Origin: Apibacter mensalis
GTDB taxonomy: Bacteria > Bacteroidota > Bacteroidia > Flavobacteriales > Weeksellaceae
Assembly: GCF_001418685.1 (NCBI RefSeq)
Contig: NZ_LIVM01000001.1
Location: forward strand, 186,001 to 250,000
Length of the DNA stretch: 64,000 nt
Direction: 5' to 3'
The stretch's first letter is position 1. Each line of letters begins with the position of its first letter. A model generated the notes under the pieces. That model ran no database searches. It saw only the letters and a list, made by a program, of their open reading frames with translations, and had not been told where the DNA came from. Shown piece by piece: positions 1-8,479 of the stretch. Made by a program: the position numbers and the translations under genes.

Positions 1-245
1 AAAATACGTTAATTTAAATTTCCATTTTTGAAAAAAATCTTTATATGATTACTTTTAAGTTTTTAAATACTTATTTATTCACCGATATTTTAATACCCTA
101 TATACACAAGTATAAATGTTTACCAATTAGATTTTTAATTGGCTATTTAAATGACTAAAGACTTCAATTATATTGCCGTCAGATGCTTTTTTTATTTATA
201 TCCTGATAAGCCATTGATAAATAAAATTAATTTTTACCTAAAAAC

Positions 246-277
246 AAAGAGCACCTGATTAAAATCAGGTGCTCTTT
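246..277 (-). terminator. Rho-independent terminator after the HlyD-family adaptor gene
   Basis: A near-perfect inverted repeat has its arms at 246-260 and 263-277, with GC-rich core GAGCACCTGAT. On the minus strand it is followed by a T-rich stretch, and it begins 21 bases past the stop codon of the adaptor gene. It implies that the adaptor gene is the last gene of its transcript. The remaining bases 1-245 are AT-rich and show no gene or clear structure. Confidence 0.85.
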
Positions 278-297
278 TAAAATTATATTTTTTTAAA

Positions 298-1425
298 CTA
301 CTTTTTTCTTGATGATTTATCTTCATCTGAAGAATTCCAAATCTTGATTTTATCCTTTTTAGAAATACCTTCAACTTCAACATATATTCCGTCTGAAAGT
401 CCCGGCTTTACATAAACTTTTTTGAAACTACCGTCAGATTGCTGAACTTCAACAAAAGATTTCTCCCCATCATACTGCATTAAAGCTTCTCTCATTGCTA
501 GAATATCCTTTCTTTCACTTAGAATTACTTCAGCATTGGCACTATATCCTGCACGAATGTAAACTCCCTCAGGAATAATAATATCTGCTTTAATTTCGTA
601 CTTAACAGCTCCATTTTCTTCTTTACCTTGAGGTGAAATAAAAGTTAACACACCGTTTATATCTTTATCTTGAAGGGCACCGATAATTATTTTTAATTTC
701 ATTCCTTCATGCATTTTTCCTGCATCAGACTCATCCACCTTACCTTCAAATATCATCTTACTAACATCTGCAATACTTGCAATAGTTGTTCCTGCGTTAA
801 AAGTATTGGCTTCAATTACTTGATCTCCTATTTCTACAGGCACCTCTAGAGCTTGACCGTTTGCGGTAGAACGAACTTGGATACTGGCTAAATCTTCTAA
901 CCCCGAAGTTATACCTGTTTTAGCAATATCGTAATCTTTCTGTGCCTGATTCAAATTTTGTTTTGCAATTTTATATTCTGTTTCTGCACTTTCGTAATCC
1001 TGCTTAGATATTACTCCTTGTTCAAATAATAATTTTTGACGATCGAAAACTCTTTTCTGATTGGATAGTTTAATTTCAGCAGAATTTATATTCTGCATGG
1101 CAGTATTTACCGTTGATACTACAGGTACAACTTTAATCGTAGCCAATAATTGCCCTATTTTTACTTCATCGCCTTCTTTAATATAAATCTCTTTTATAAT
1201 CCCAGAAATATTAGGTTTGATTTCTATCTTTTCTTTGGGATTAATTTTTCCGGTTGCCACAGCTTTTTGCTGAATAGTCATAGTAACCGGAGACTCTGTC
1301 TCAAACTTATCATTAGATCGTGTATTAGTTATTATTACATACCATATACAATACAACAAAAGTGCAATAAAAGCAACAGATAAAACTATTTTTAGAACCT
1401 TATTATTCATGACAACTAATTTCAT
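298..1425 (-). CDS. HlyD/MacA-type periplasmic adaptor (membrane fusion) protein
   Basis: This is the periplasmic adaptor subunit of a tripartite export pump, linking an inner-membrane transporter to an outer-membrane channel. The 375-residue product has one N-terminal membrane anchor (about residues 10-32) and the first half of a lipoyl-like domain (about 62-100, with the GDEVKIGQLLA turn). A coiled-coil hairpin (about 103-172) is followed by the second lipoyl half and a beta-barrel domain (about 225-300). This order and the alanine/glutamine-rich hairpin resemble MacA-like adaptors. An alternative ATG lies at 1410. No MacB or RND pump gene is adjacent: a terminator follows directly and recQ lies divergently upstream. 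Its partner transporter therefore sits elsewhere or upstream in another unit, and the substrate cannot be read from the sequence. Confidence 0.88.
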   Translation of the reverse strand: MKLVVMNNKVLKIVLSVAFIALLLYCIWYVIITNTRSNDKFETESPVTMTIQQKAVATGKINPKEKIEIKPNISGIIKEIYIKEGDEVKIGQLLATIKVVPVVSTVNTAMQNINSAEIKLSNQKRVFDRQKLLFEQGVISKQDYESAETEYKIAKQNLNQAQKDYDIAKTGITSGLEDLASIQVRSTANGQALEVPVEIGDQVIEANTFNAGTTIASIADVSKMIFEGKVDESDAGKMHEGMKLKIIIGALQDKDINGVLTFISPQGKEENGAVKYEIKADIIIPEGVYIRAGYSANAEVILSERKDILAMREALMQYDGEKSFVEVQQSDGSFKKVYVKPGLSDGIYVEVEGISKKDKIKIWNSSDEDKSSRKK

Positions 1426-1597
1426 TATAATTTGTATTATGATAACAAATTTTGTTACGTAAAAATCACTTTTTTTATGTATTTTTTTTATTCCTCGTTT
1501 ATCTTAACTGTAAATATATAATTTTTTTTCATTTATCTTACATAAAATCAATACCAAACAAGTAAGCCATTTTAAATTCGAATAACTTTTTCTTTTA

Positions 1598-1605
1598 TAT
1601 ATTTG
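1598..1605 (+). promoter_or_regulatory. Bacteroidota-type -7 box upstream of recQ
   Basis: An exact TAnnTTTG box (TATATTTG) lies 28 bases before the recQ start codon. No good -33 TTG is seen at the usual distance, so this is a probable rather than proven promoter. Confidence 0.5.
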
Positions 1606-1633
1606 TTATTTACCAATAATAATTCTAGTCTAA

Positions 1634-3514
1634 ATGGATTTCTCATTACCAAATAAAATTCTTGAATCTTATTGGGGGTATAAAGAATTCAGACCTCTTC
1701 AAAAAGAGATTATTCTTACTATATTAGAGAGCCATGATACTATTGCTCTTTTACCTACCGGAGCAGGAAAATCTATTTGTTATCAAATCCCTTCGATTTT
1801 AGCTCAAGGTACCTGCATTGTTATCTCTCCATTATTAGCCCTTATTAAAGATCAGGTTAATTTATTAAAAAAGAAATTGATTCCTGCAGAGTATATTTCT
1901 TCTGATCAAACAGCGGATCAACAAATATCTGTATTTAATAAGTTGCGAAATAATGAATTGAAATTATTATATGTATCTCCGGAAAGATTATTAAATAAAA
2001 CCTTTTTAGAGATTATAAAAGATATAAAGATTTCGTTTATCGCCGTTGATGAAGCTCATTGTATTTCTGAATGGGGTAATGATTTTCGCCCATCCTATCA
2101 ACAAATTATAAAGTTCAGAGAATATATCGGTATTCAAATTCCATGTATGGCACTTACAGCAACGGCGACCGATAAGGTCCTATTTGAAATTATAAAAAAG
2201 TTAGACTTAAAGAATGTTCAGGTATTTAAAAAATCTTTTAAAAGAGAAAATCTTTCTTTACAAATATTACACGTAGGTGACAAATTTGGAGAAATTGAAA
2301 GGATATTACATAGATATAAGGGCTCTGGGATTATTTATTGTAGGACTAGAAATGAAACTAAAAATTTATCCGAAACTCTAAAAAGAAAAGGATTCGATGT
2401 TGAATTCTTTCATGCAGGATTATCAGCGCAGGAAAAAATTCAAAGACAAAGAGATTGGATGGAAAGCAATACCCAAGTCCTTATCTCAACTAATGCTTTT
2501 GGAATGGGTATTGATAAAAAAAATGTTCGTTTAATAATTCATCTTTCTCCTCCCTATTCATTAGAAAATTATTATCAAGAAGTTGGTCGTGCAGGAAGGG
2601 ACGGACTTTTGGCACATACATTTTTACTGTGGAATGAAGCAGAGCTTACAGATATCTATTCTTCGCTAACTCAAACCCTATCTTCAAAGTCTGAATATGA
2701 TAAAATTATTAGATATTTATTTTCAATGTATAGTATTGTTCCTAATGAACTACCGGATGCTATTTTTGACCTTGATTTGAAATCATTCCAACAACGTACA
2801 AAAATTAATAAAAGTAAAATTATTCCTATTTTGGAATTTCTTCATAACAGCTCAATACTTCAATGGAAATACGAACCTTCGGATAGTTTACTTAAAATAA
2901 ACTTCCCAATTGAAAGACTTGATACCAATTTTTATGGTAAAGATTCTATAATATTTGAAAAAATTGCCAGAAAAATAACCGGTGTTTTTTCTTATCAAAT
3001 AAAATTTGATGAAAGGAAATTAGCTGATAATCTTTTAATACCTCTTTCCGTGTTACATACAATACTTATAAAATATAATCAATCCGGAGATATTTCTTAT
3101 GTCGATGGAAATAAGCAAAAAATTCTTTTTTTAGAACCACGGAACGATCAAAAACTCTTAGGCATATATTGGAATGAATTTCAACTTATACAACAAAATA
3201 AATTAGTTAAATATAAGGAATTGGAATTTTTTATTAAAAATAAAAAATATTGCAGGATGAAATTAATTCTTGGATATTTCGGCGAAAAATCTAACCATAC
3301 ATGCGGAATGTGTGATGTATGTTGTAAATCCAAATTAGATGAACAATCTTATTTAAAAGATATTTTTACTTTTATAAAACAACAACCTAGAAGTAGAGAG
3401 GACATTTATGCTGAATTTCGAAATATTTCTTTTGAGAAAATTCATGAATGTTTACAGGATTTAATCTCAGAAAATAAGATTAAAGTATTAAATTTCAATA
3501 CCTATTCAGCTTAA
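1634..3514 (+). CDS. recQ: RecQ-family ATP-dependent DNA helicase
   Basis: This 3'-5' superfamily 2 DNA helicase acts in recombination and replication-fork repair. The 626-residue protein has the Walker A motif TGAGKS near residue 42, the DEAH box at 139-142 (DEAHCISEWG), the helicase C domain with the arginine-finger motif QEVGRAGRDG, and the RecQ zinc-binding cysteines C540, C557, C560 and C563. The region after the zinc domain carries a winged-helix-like stretch, but no recognisable HRDC domain can be seen, so this is the short RecQ form common in Bacteroidota. The ATG start at 1634 sits 28 bases after a -7 box. It is followed at 50 bases by ung, another DNA-repair gene in the same direction, so the pair may be cotranscribed. 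Confidence 0.95.
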   Translation: MDFSLPNKILESYWGYKEFRPLQKEIILTILESHDTIALLPTGAGKSICYQIPSILAQGTCIVISPLLALIKDQVNLLKKKLIPAEYISSDQTADQQISVFNKLRNNELKLLYVSPERLLNKTFLEIIKDIKISFIAVDEAHCISEWGNDFRPSYQQIIKFREYIGIQIPCMALTATATDKVLFEIIKKLDLKNVQVFKKSFKRENLSLQILHVGDKFGEIERILHRYKGSGIIYCRTRNETKNLSETLKRKGFDVEFFHAGLSAQEKIQRQRDWMESNTQVLISTNAFGMGIDKKNVRLIIHLSPPYSLENYYQEVGRAGRDGLLAHTFLLWNEAELTDIYSSLTQTLSSKSEYDKIIRYLFSMYSIVPNELPDAIFDLDLKSFQQRTKINKSKIIPILEFLHNSSILQWKYEPSDSLLKINFPIERLDTNFYGKDSIIFEKIARKITGVFSYQIKFDERKLADNLLIPLSVLHTILIKYNQSGDISYVDGNKQKILFLEPRNDQKLLGIYWNEFQLIQQNKLVKYKELEFFIKNKKYCRMKLILGYFGEKSNHTCGMCDVCCKSKLDEQSYLKDIFTFIKQQPRSREDIYAEFRNISFEKIHECLQDLISENKIKVLNFNTYSA

Positions 3515-3564
3515 TATACATTTTTATTTATAATATTTTTTTTATTTATTTTTACCTTTACCGA

Positions 3565-4224
3565 ATGAATATAGATATTGAAGTATCATGGAAAAATTTA
3601 TTAAAGACTGAATTTGAAAAACCATATTTTTCTTCTTTAATAAATTTCGTAAAACAAGAATATAAAGAACATACCTGTTATCCAAAAGGAAAAAACATTT
3701 TTAAAGCTTTTGAATTAACTCCATTTGATCAGGTAAAAGTAGTACTTTTAGGACAAGATCCTTATCATGGAGCAGGACAAGCTATGGGTTTATGTTTTTC
3801 TGTGCCCAATGGAATTGTATATCCTCCTTCTCTAAGGAATATTATTGTTGAATTAAAAAATGATACCGGTATAGAATTAAAGTCCGGGGATTTAACACCG
3901 TGGGCAAAACAGGGTGTTTTTTTGCTTAATGCTACTTTAACGGTGCGAGCACACCAAGCAGGTTCACACCAAAAAAAAGGATGGGAAACTTTCACTGATT
4001 CTATAATATATAAAATATCTGAAGAAAAAGAACACATTGTATTTATCTTATGGGGAAGTTACGCGCATCAAAAAATAAATTTAATTGATACTCGCAAACA
4101 TTTCATAATAAAATCCGTTCATCCTTCTCCTTTATCTGCGCATAGAGGCTTTTTCGGTTCAAAACCTTTTACTCGCACTAATGAATATTTAACTTCAAAA
4201 AAAATTGAGCCTATTCAGTGGTAA
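3565..4224 (+). CDS. ung: Uracil-DNA glycosylase (family 1, UNG)
   Basis: This enzyme removes uracil from DNA, which starts base-excision repair of deaminated cytosine or misincorporated dUMP. The 219 residues match the usual family length. The water-activating loop GQDPYHG carries catalytic Asp65. The DNA-intercalation and active-site loop HPSPLSAHRGFFG contains His186, which stabilises the leaving group. The uracil-binding block LLNATLTV is also present. Every family signature is intact. The stop codon lies inside the loop of the downstream terminator hairpin. It is probably cotranscribed with recQ. Confidence 0.97.
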   Translation: MNIDIEVSWKNLLKTEFEKPYFSSLINFVKQEYKEHTCYPKGKNIFKAFELTPFDQVKVVLLGQDPYHGAGQAMGLCFSVPNGIVYPPSLRNIIVELKNDTGIELKSGDLTPWAKQGVFLLNATLTVRAHQAGSHQKKGWETFTDSIIYKISEEKEHIVFILWGSYAHQKINLIDTRKHFIIKSVHPSPLSAHRGFFGSKPFTRTNEYLTSKKIEPIQW

Positions 4225-4245
4225 ACCGAATAGGCTCAATTTTTT
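4201..4245. terminator. Bidirectional terminator between ung and the acidic secreted protein gene
   Basis: A 16-bp perfect stem (4201-4216 with 4228-4243, core TTGAGCCTATTC) has an 11-base loop and is flanked by A and T runs on both sides. It can therefore serve the two convergent genes. The stem's left arm encodes the last residues of Ung (KIEPIQW) and the stop codon lies in the loop. Confidence 0.9.
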
Positions 4246-4262
4246 ATATTAAATTTTATCAA

Positions 4263-5276
4263 CTAATTTTTAAGCTCTTTTTCTAATTGCTTCATTAACT
4301 TTTTTTCATTCTTTTTATACAATTTCTTCTCCTTTCTAGACATATCTTCATAATTTTTTTCAAACATATCAGATACATCTCCTACTTCTTCATCTATAAC
4401 TTGAATTTCTTCAATTCCATCTTTCCCTATAGTAGAAATTATTGTTTTATCTTCTTTAGGAGCATCTGCTTCTGAAGGATTAGACACCTCAGAATTAACA
4501 TCTGAACTAGAAACAGAATCAACTTCGACGGTTTTTACTTCTTCTTGTTGAGGGGTTGGATTTGCTTCTACATTTTTTGATTCATCTTCTTCCATATACG
4601 GAATTGGAGTAGTTTCAACTTCGGTTTTTTCAATTTCTTCTGTAGATGTAGACGGAATAGGAGCAGCTGTAGATTCAGTTTTTTCTGATTCTATAATTTC
4701 ATTTAAGTTCTGCTCATTTTCTAATTGAACTTCCGGAGCTTGTGTTTCTACTTCAGATTTTTCTTCTGCCACATTCGCTTCTTCTATTTCTATTTCCATT
4801 TCTTTTTCCGGTAAAGCAATTTCTTTTTCTGGTATGACAATCTCATTCTTTTTTTCTTCAATAATTTTTATAGGAACTTCATGAACCGTACTATTTTCTT
4901 CTTCTTTTTTAATTATAGAAGCTTCCTTAGCTGCCGGTAAAGTAGAAACTTCTCCTGCTGATTCTGTTTTTACAATAGTTCCATCTATCAATTTCCAATA
5001 TCGATTTCCAGCAGCATCTTGAACTATTACCACTTCATTGGGTGATTTAAAGGTAGGAACTGATGCTTTTCCTTTTAATTCTATTGTTCCATCTTTTCCA
5101 TAGGAGAATATATAACCACTATTAGCTTTACCATCCCTTGCCCCCCTATAAACTAAAATCATTTCTCCATTCTGTTCAAAATAAACTCCTTTTTCAGAAG
5201 TTTCTTTTATCTTTCCCTTTTGAGCATAAACAGAAAGCGTAAGTAATAAAAGAAAAACAGTATACTTTTTTTTCAT
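4263..5276 (-). CDS. Secreted acidic low-complexity protein of unknown function
   Basis: I do not recognise a family. The 337-residue product starts with a signal peptide (hydrophobic core at about residues 5-18, likely cleavage after VYAQ). A small domain of about 90 residues follows, with short repeating strand-like units (EQNGEMILVYRG, YGKDGTIELKG, DAAGNRYWKLIDG). Next comes a long acidic Glu/Val/Pro/Ser-rich linker (about 120-305) and a strongly basic, probably helical tail (about 313-337, rich in KK and EKK). The charge layout suggests an extended periplasmic or surface spacer whose basic tail could bind a negatively charged partner; that is inference. It is convergent with ung and lies upstream of nothing obvious; lptC, on the same strand, ends 120 bases before its start. 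Confidence 0.7.
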   Translation of the reverse strand: MKKKYTVFLLLLTLSVYAQKGKIKETSEKGVYFEQNGEMILVYRGARDGKANSGYIFSYGKDGTIELKGKASVPTFKSPNEVVIVQDAAGNRYWKLIDGTIVKTESAGEVSTLPAAKEASIIKKEEENSTVHEVPIKIIEEKKNEIVIPEKEIALPEKEMEIEIEEANVAEEKSEVETQAPEVQLENEQNLNEIIESEKTESTAAPIPSTSTEEIEKTEVETTPIPYMEEDESKNVEANPTPQQEEVKTVEVDSVSSSDVNSEVSNPSEADAPKEDKTIISTIGKDGIEEIQVIDEEVGDVSDMFEKNYEDMSRKEKKLYKKNEKKLMKQLEKELKN

Positions 5277-5395
5277 TGTTCGCTATTTTGATTAAAAATA
5301 TAAATTTTCAAGCTACTAATATACGTTTTTTTTATTTAATAATTTCATATTTTATTAGTCATGAATATTTATATTATTTTTACCAGAAATAAAAT

Positions 5396-5974
5396 TTATT
5401 TACTATCTATTTTTAAATCATTATTATAGGGCAGAGTACCCTTATTTTTTTTCAATTTAAAATTCTTAAAGTCTTCTGAAGATTCGATTCCATTAACTGA
5501 AATATTGGTGGTTATTCCATCTGCTCTATAAATTTTAACGGTATCCTTAGAAAAAATTTTTCTTTCTTTTTTATTCCAAAAAATTTGATTGGTTTTTAAT
5601 GTATCTTTATCTGAATTGATAATAACAACATTCTTCCTTGCTTCATACCACCCTATTGTTTCAATTATTTTGGCATAATCTGCTTTTAAATGTCCCGGAT
5701 CTTTACCTTTTTGATAAAAATCCATATCCAAACCTTTAGGAAAAACCGTATATGGAGTTTGAACAAATTCATATTCATCCATAACAGGCGTTCTTAATTT
5801 AATAATTGCATATATCGAATCAGTCAAAGTTATAGTTGCATTATATATTCTTCTAGAGGCAAAATTGGTATTTTTTTCTCCTAAATCTCCCCCCTTTTCA
5901 TCCGAACATGATATAAAAATAACTAAAAAAAGTATAAAATAAAACCACCTTCTATTTTTTTTAATTTTTACCAT
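5396..5974 (-). CDS. lptC: LptC-like lipopolysaccharide export lipoprotein
   Basis: This is the membrane-anchored periplasmic component of the LPS transport bridge, passing LPS from the LptBFG ABC transporter to LptA. The 192-residue product has a basic N-terminus, a hydrophobic stretch (about 10-21) and a lipobox ending ISC (Cys23), so it is probably a lipoprotein, as is usual for the Bacteroidota form. The body contains the beta-strand repeats typical of LptC/OstA folds (ITLTDSIYAIIKL, ADYAKIIETIGWYEARKNVVI). It lies 41 bases downstream of the outer membrane barrel gene on the same strand. That barrel-lptC pairing is common in Flavobacteriia. Confidence 0.85.
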   Translation of the reverse strand: MVKIKKNRRWFYFILFLVIFISCSDEKGGDLGEKNTNFASRRIYNATITLTDSIYAIIKLRTPVMDEYEFVQTPYTVFPKGLDMDFYQKGKDPGHLKADYAKIIETIGWYEARKNVVIINSDKDTLKTNQIFWNKKERKIFSKDTVKIYRADGITTNISVNGIESSEDFKNFKLKKNKGTLPYNNDLKIDSK

Positions 5975-6015
5975 CTTTCAATAATTAAAAAAAATGACAG
6001 TTATATTTATTAATT

Positions 6016-7287
6016 TTAATCATACTGCCTCTTTCTGAACCAAAGATCATCAAAATTAAATCCAACTTTAAAATTCACAAAATTTTCTTTAATTAAACCA
6101 TTAGATTTTGATCCTCTTTGCCCTAACTCTATCCCCAAATTAAGCATTGAGGGATCATGTTTTCCTGCTTTTCCTAAAGGAAGACCTAATCCTGCAGTAA
6201 GTCCATATTGATCAATAGTTTTATTACTTACATTTAGACCTGTATTTTCATAATACAACCCATATCGATAAATGATCTTTTCAAAATAAGACCTAAAACC
6301 GTTTATATTAGGCAAATACCATCCCCCTACCGCTATACGGTACTTATTTTTATAATCAAAATTTTCTTCCGGTATTTTTAATTTGAACTGGTTTGTAAAT
6401 TTAAGATCTGCTCCTAATGACCATTTATGTTCTTTTCCATAAGCAACTCCAATAGAGTATGAAGAAGGTAATTTTGCATCATGAGTTCCTTTAACATAGT
6501 TTAACGTATCTATTGATACTTTTTCATTATTATTATTATAATAATATGTTGAATATAAATAATTTATATCAGCATCTACGGTATGACCTATAGTATAGGT
6601 GGCCCCAATTTTTAGTAAGTGATTAGTACTTAATTTTTTGCGATAAGCAACTCCCAAGGTATAATCGAAAAAACCATATTCTTGCTTATTAAAAATACCG
6701 GAAATCAAATTTGCATTTTGTAATGATGCTTCTTGATCTTTTTTTAAATCTCCCCAAACATAACCGATTTTAGCTCCTAAAGAAAATTCATCGGATATAT
6801 TATATGAATACATACCACTGAATGCATTGAGTCCTCCTCTTCCCTTAAATAAGGATCTTTGATTTACTGATTCAGAATTTTCAGTATTTATATCATATCC
6901 TATGTTGGTGTAAGGTTGTAAGTTTACTCCTAATCTAGACTTAGTACCAACAGGAAAGGCTAGCGATAAATTAGCTAGATAAGTAGTGGATCGATCACTG
7001 CTTATGTCAGAAGTTTTAGCATGGGTATAATCTGTATTAATTACAATATTATAGCTGGTATATCTTAAGTTTCTGTTAGCTGCCGGATTTACAAAATTTG
7101 CTTCATTGATAAAATCTGAAATATATGAGGTTCCAATTCCCCCCATGGAAGAGATCATAATATCAGAATTAGTTTTACTCTCTCCTAAACCAAATGAGGA
7201 ATAAGGGGAGGTAGAAGTTTGTTGACTATAAGCTGCACTCAGAAAAAAGATAAATGATGATAATATTGAGAAAAATTTAATTTTCAT
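6016..7287 (-). CDS. Outer membrane beta-barrel protein (FadL/OmpP1-like hypothetical)
   Basis: The 423-residue product has a clear signal peptide ending YSQQ, then the N-terminal stretch TSPYSSFGLGES and a conserved VNPA block (NEANFVNPAANRNLRY). This arrangement is seen in flavobacterial outer membrane barrels related to OmpP1/FadL. Alternating Gly/Tyr-rich strands follow (for example GVAYRKKLS, SLGADLKFTNQFKLKI). The product is expected to sit in the outer membrane, with ligand unknown. In many Flavobacteriia this barrel gene lies between coaX and lptC. Here lptC follows, but coaX is about 26 kb away, so the group has been broken up. Confidence 0.75.
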   Translation of the reverse strand: MKIKFFSILSSFIFFLSAAYSQQTSTSPYSSFGLGESKTNSDIMISSMGGIGTSYISDFINEANFVNPAANRNLRYTSYNIVINTDYTHAKTSDISSDRSTTYLANLSLAFPVGTKSRLGVNLQPYTNIGYDINTENSESVNQRSLFKGRGGLNAFSGMYSYNISDEFSLGAKIGYVWGDLKKDQEASLQNANLISGIFNKQEYGFFDYTLGVAYRKKLSTNHLLKIGATYTIGHTVDADINYLYSTYYYNNNNEKVSIDTLNYVKGTHDAKLPSSYSIGVAYGKEHKWSLGADLKFTNQFKLKIPEENFDYKNKYRIAVGGWYLPNINGFRSYFEKIIYRYGLYYENTGLNVSNKTIDQYGLTAGLGLPLGKAGKHDPSMLNLGIELGQRGSKSNGLIKENFVNFKVGFNFDDLWFRKRQYD

Positions 7288-7412
7288 TCAGTGTGTTTTA
7301 TATACAAAGTACAAATATGTTAATTCTGTACCGATTATAAAAATAATTGTAAGTAAAAATTCTTTGTAAAATATTTAGATCATTAAAAAAATTGATTTTT
7401 TTTTTTAAAATG

Positions 7413-7443
7413 TTTTGTCATTAAAAAATATACCTTATATTTG
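7413..7443 (+). promoter_or_regulatory. Promoter of tRNA-Phe (Bacteroidota consensus)
   Basis: A -33 element TTTTG at 7413-7417 is separated by 18 bases from an exact TAnnTTTG -7 box (TATATTTG) at 7436-7443. Spacing and sequence match the Bacteroidota housekeeping promoter. Transcription would begin a few bases before the tRNA at 7459. Confidence 0.8.
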
Positions 7444-7458
7444 CAATCCCAAACAAAG

Positions 7459-7531
7459 GGTACCTTAGCTCAGTTGGTAGAGCAAAGGACTGAAAATCCT
7501 TGTGTCCTTGGTTCGATTCCAAGAGGTACCA
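7459..7531 (+). tRNA. tRNA-Phe (anticodon GAA)
   Basis: A complete 73-base cloverleaf can be drawn. The acceptor arms are 7459-7465 and 7524-7530 (GGTACCT with AGGTACC) with discriminator A7531. The D stem is GCTC/GAGC, the anticodon stem AAGGA/TCCTT encloses loop CTGAAAA with anticodon GAA at 7492-7494, and the T stem CTTGG/CCAAG encloses TTCGATT. The 3' CCA is not encoded and must be added after transcription. It is a single tRNA gene with its own promoter and terminator. Confidence 0.98.
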
Positions 7532-7535
7532 CTTT

Positions 7536-7579
7536 AAAAATCCATAATCAAATATACAAGATAAGGTTATGGATTTTTT
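7536..7579 (+). terminator. Terminator of tRNA-Phe
   Basis: A 12-bp stem (7536-7547 with 7567-7578, core AATCCATAA) has a 19-base loop and a run of T directly after it, starting 5 bases past the tRNA. Confidence 0.8.
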
Positions 7580-8100
7580 GTTATTTTATATTAAAAGTAT
7601 TACAACAAGTCTTTATTTAACAAATTACTTTTAATCATCATATTACAATACCAGTTATTAAATACAGATCAGATTTATTTGCTTTAGTTCATTCTTCAAT
7701 TCCAAACCGGTATGAATTAGGTTTATGTAAATTCCTGATAAAAATCAAATAAATGAAAAAATCGTTATTAATATGTCCTTTTTGAATATAGAATATTATA
7801 TCAATAAGTTGTCATCCTATATTTTTTTATTATCTCCTTTTGGTGAATTTTGTGGATAAAAAATTAAATTATTAATTATAGTATGAGATCATATTTAAAA
7901 TGTAATAAATTGTTTTTTTTTAATAAATGTTCTTTCAATAACTGATTGTTCCTCCTTTATGATTATTAAAAATTTCCTCAGTAGAAAAATGTTAATGTTA
8001 CTTATTTATAAAACACTTCCTCATTACTTAGCTGATTTGCTAAATTTTGAAGTAAAATTAGATTAAATGTATAAATCATTGATTTCTTTTACTTACTAAA

Positions 8101-8403
8101 TTGGGTAAATAAATTAAAGATTGTATCTTTTCTAGATAACTTTTTAACTTAAATAAATTAGGAATAAGATCGGTTATTTTCGTATTTTTTATAGGAATAC
8201 TTATTTTAAATCTACTAGCTTTTTGTTAGGAAATTTATTTTGTTTTATTTTATCTTAGCTAAATTACAATTCTGCTAGGATTTAATTATTGGGTCTTTTG
8301 CTTAGCCGTTGTACCTATGTTTAAGAATTTAAAAATGATTCTGTAGAAATTATATTTAATGTTTTTCATACCTTTTACTGGTTTGTCATATGATATTATT
8401 TAA
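8101..8403 (+). pseudogene. Eroded membrane-protein gene remnant
   Basis: One plus-strand frame (the frame of 8173) reads as a strongly hydrophobic protein interrupted by about five stop codons. Recognisable pieces include VIFVFFIGILILNLLAF at about 8173-8223, LLGFNYWVFCLAVVPMF and FIPFTGLSYDII, ending at a stop at 8401-8403. Several membrane-helix-like blocks staying in one frame across stops is more than chance AT-rich sequence usually gives. This suggests a decayed inner-membrane protein gene. I cannot name the family. Confidence 0.4.
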
Positions 8404-8453
8404 ATCTTCATACTAAAACTCAAATTGACCTTTATAAAATAATTTAGAAAGCG

Positions 8454-8461
8454 TATTTTTG
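8454..8461 (+). promoter_or_regulatory. -7 box of the ABC-F gene
   Basis: An exact TAnnTTTG (TATTTTTG) ends 18 bases before the ATG at 8480. It overlaps a TTG at 8459 that could be taken as an earlier start. Its position argues that the ATG at 8480 is the true start. Confidence 0.5.
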
Positions 8462-8479
8462 CCTTTCTATTATTATCCT

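Larger units (their letters stand above)
7580..8479. other. Gene-free 0.9 kb region with decayed coding DNA
   Basis: No intact reading frame of useful length lies between the tRNA-Phe terminator and the ABC-F gene. The left part is AT-rich without clear structure. The right part (from about 8100) carries a hydrophobic frame broken by stops, described separately. A short separate frame at 7989-8063 starts ATG and encodes a small stretch with HYLADLL before a stop; it may be another fragment. A -7 box at 8454-8461 serves the next gene. Confidence 0.6.
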
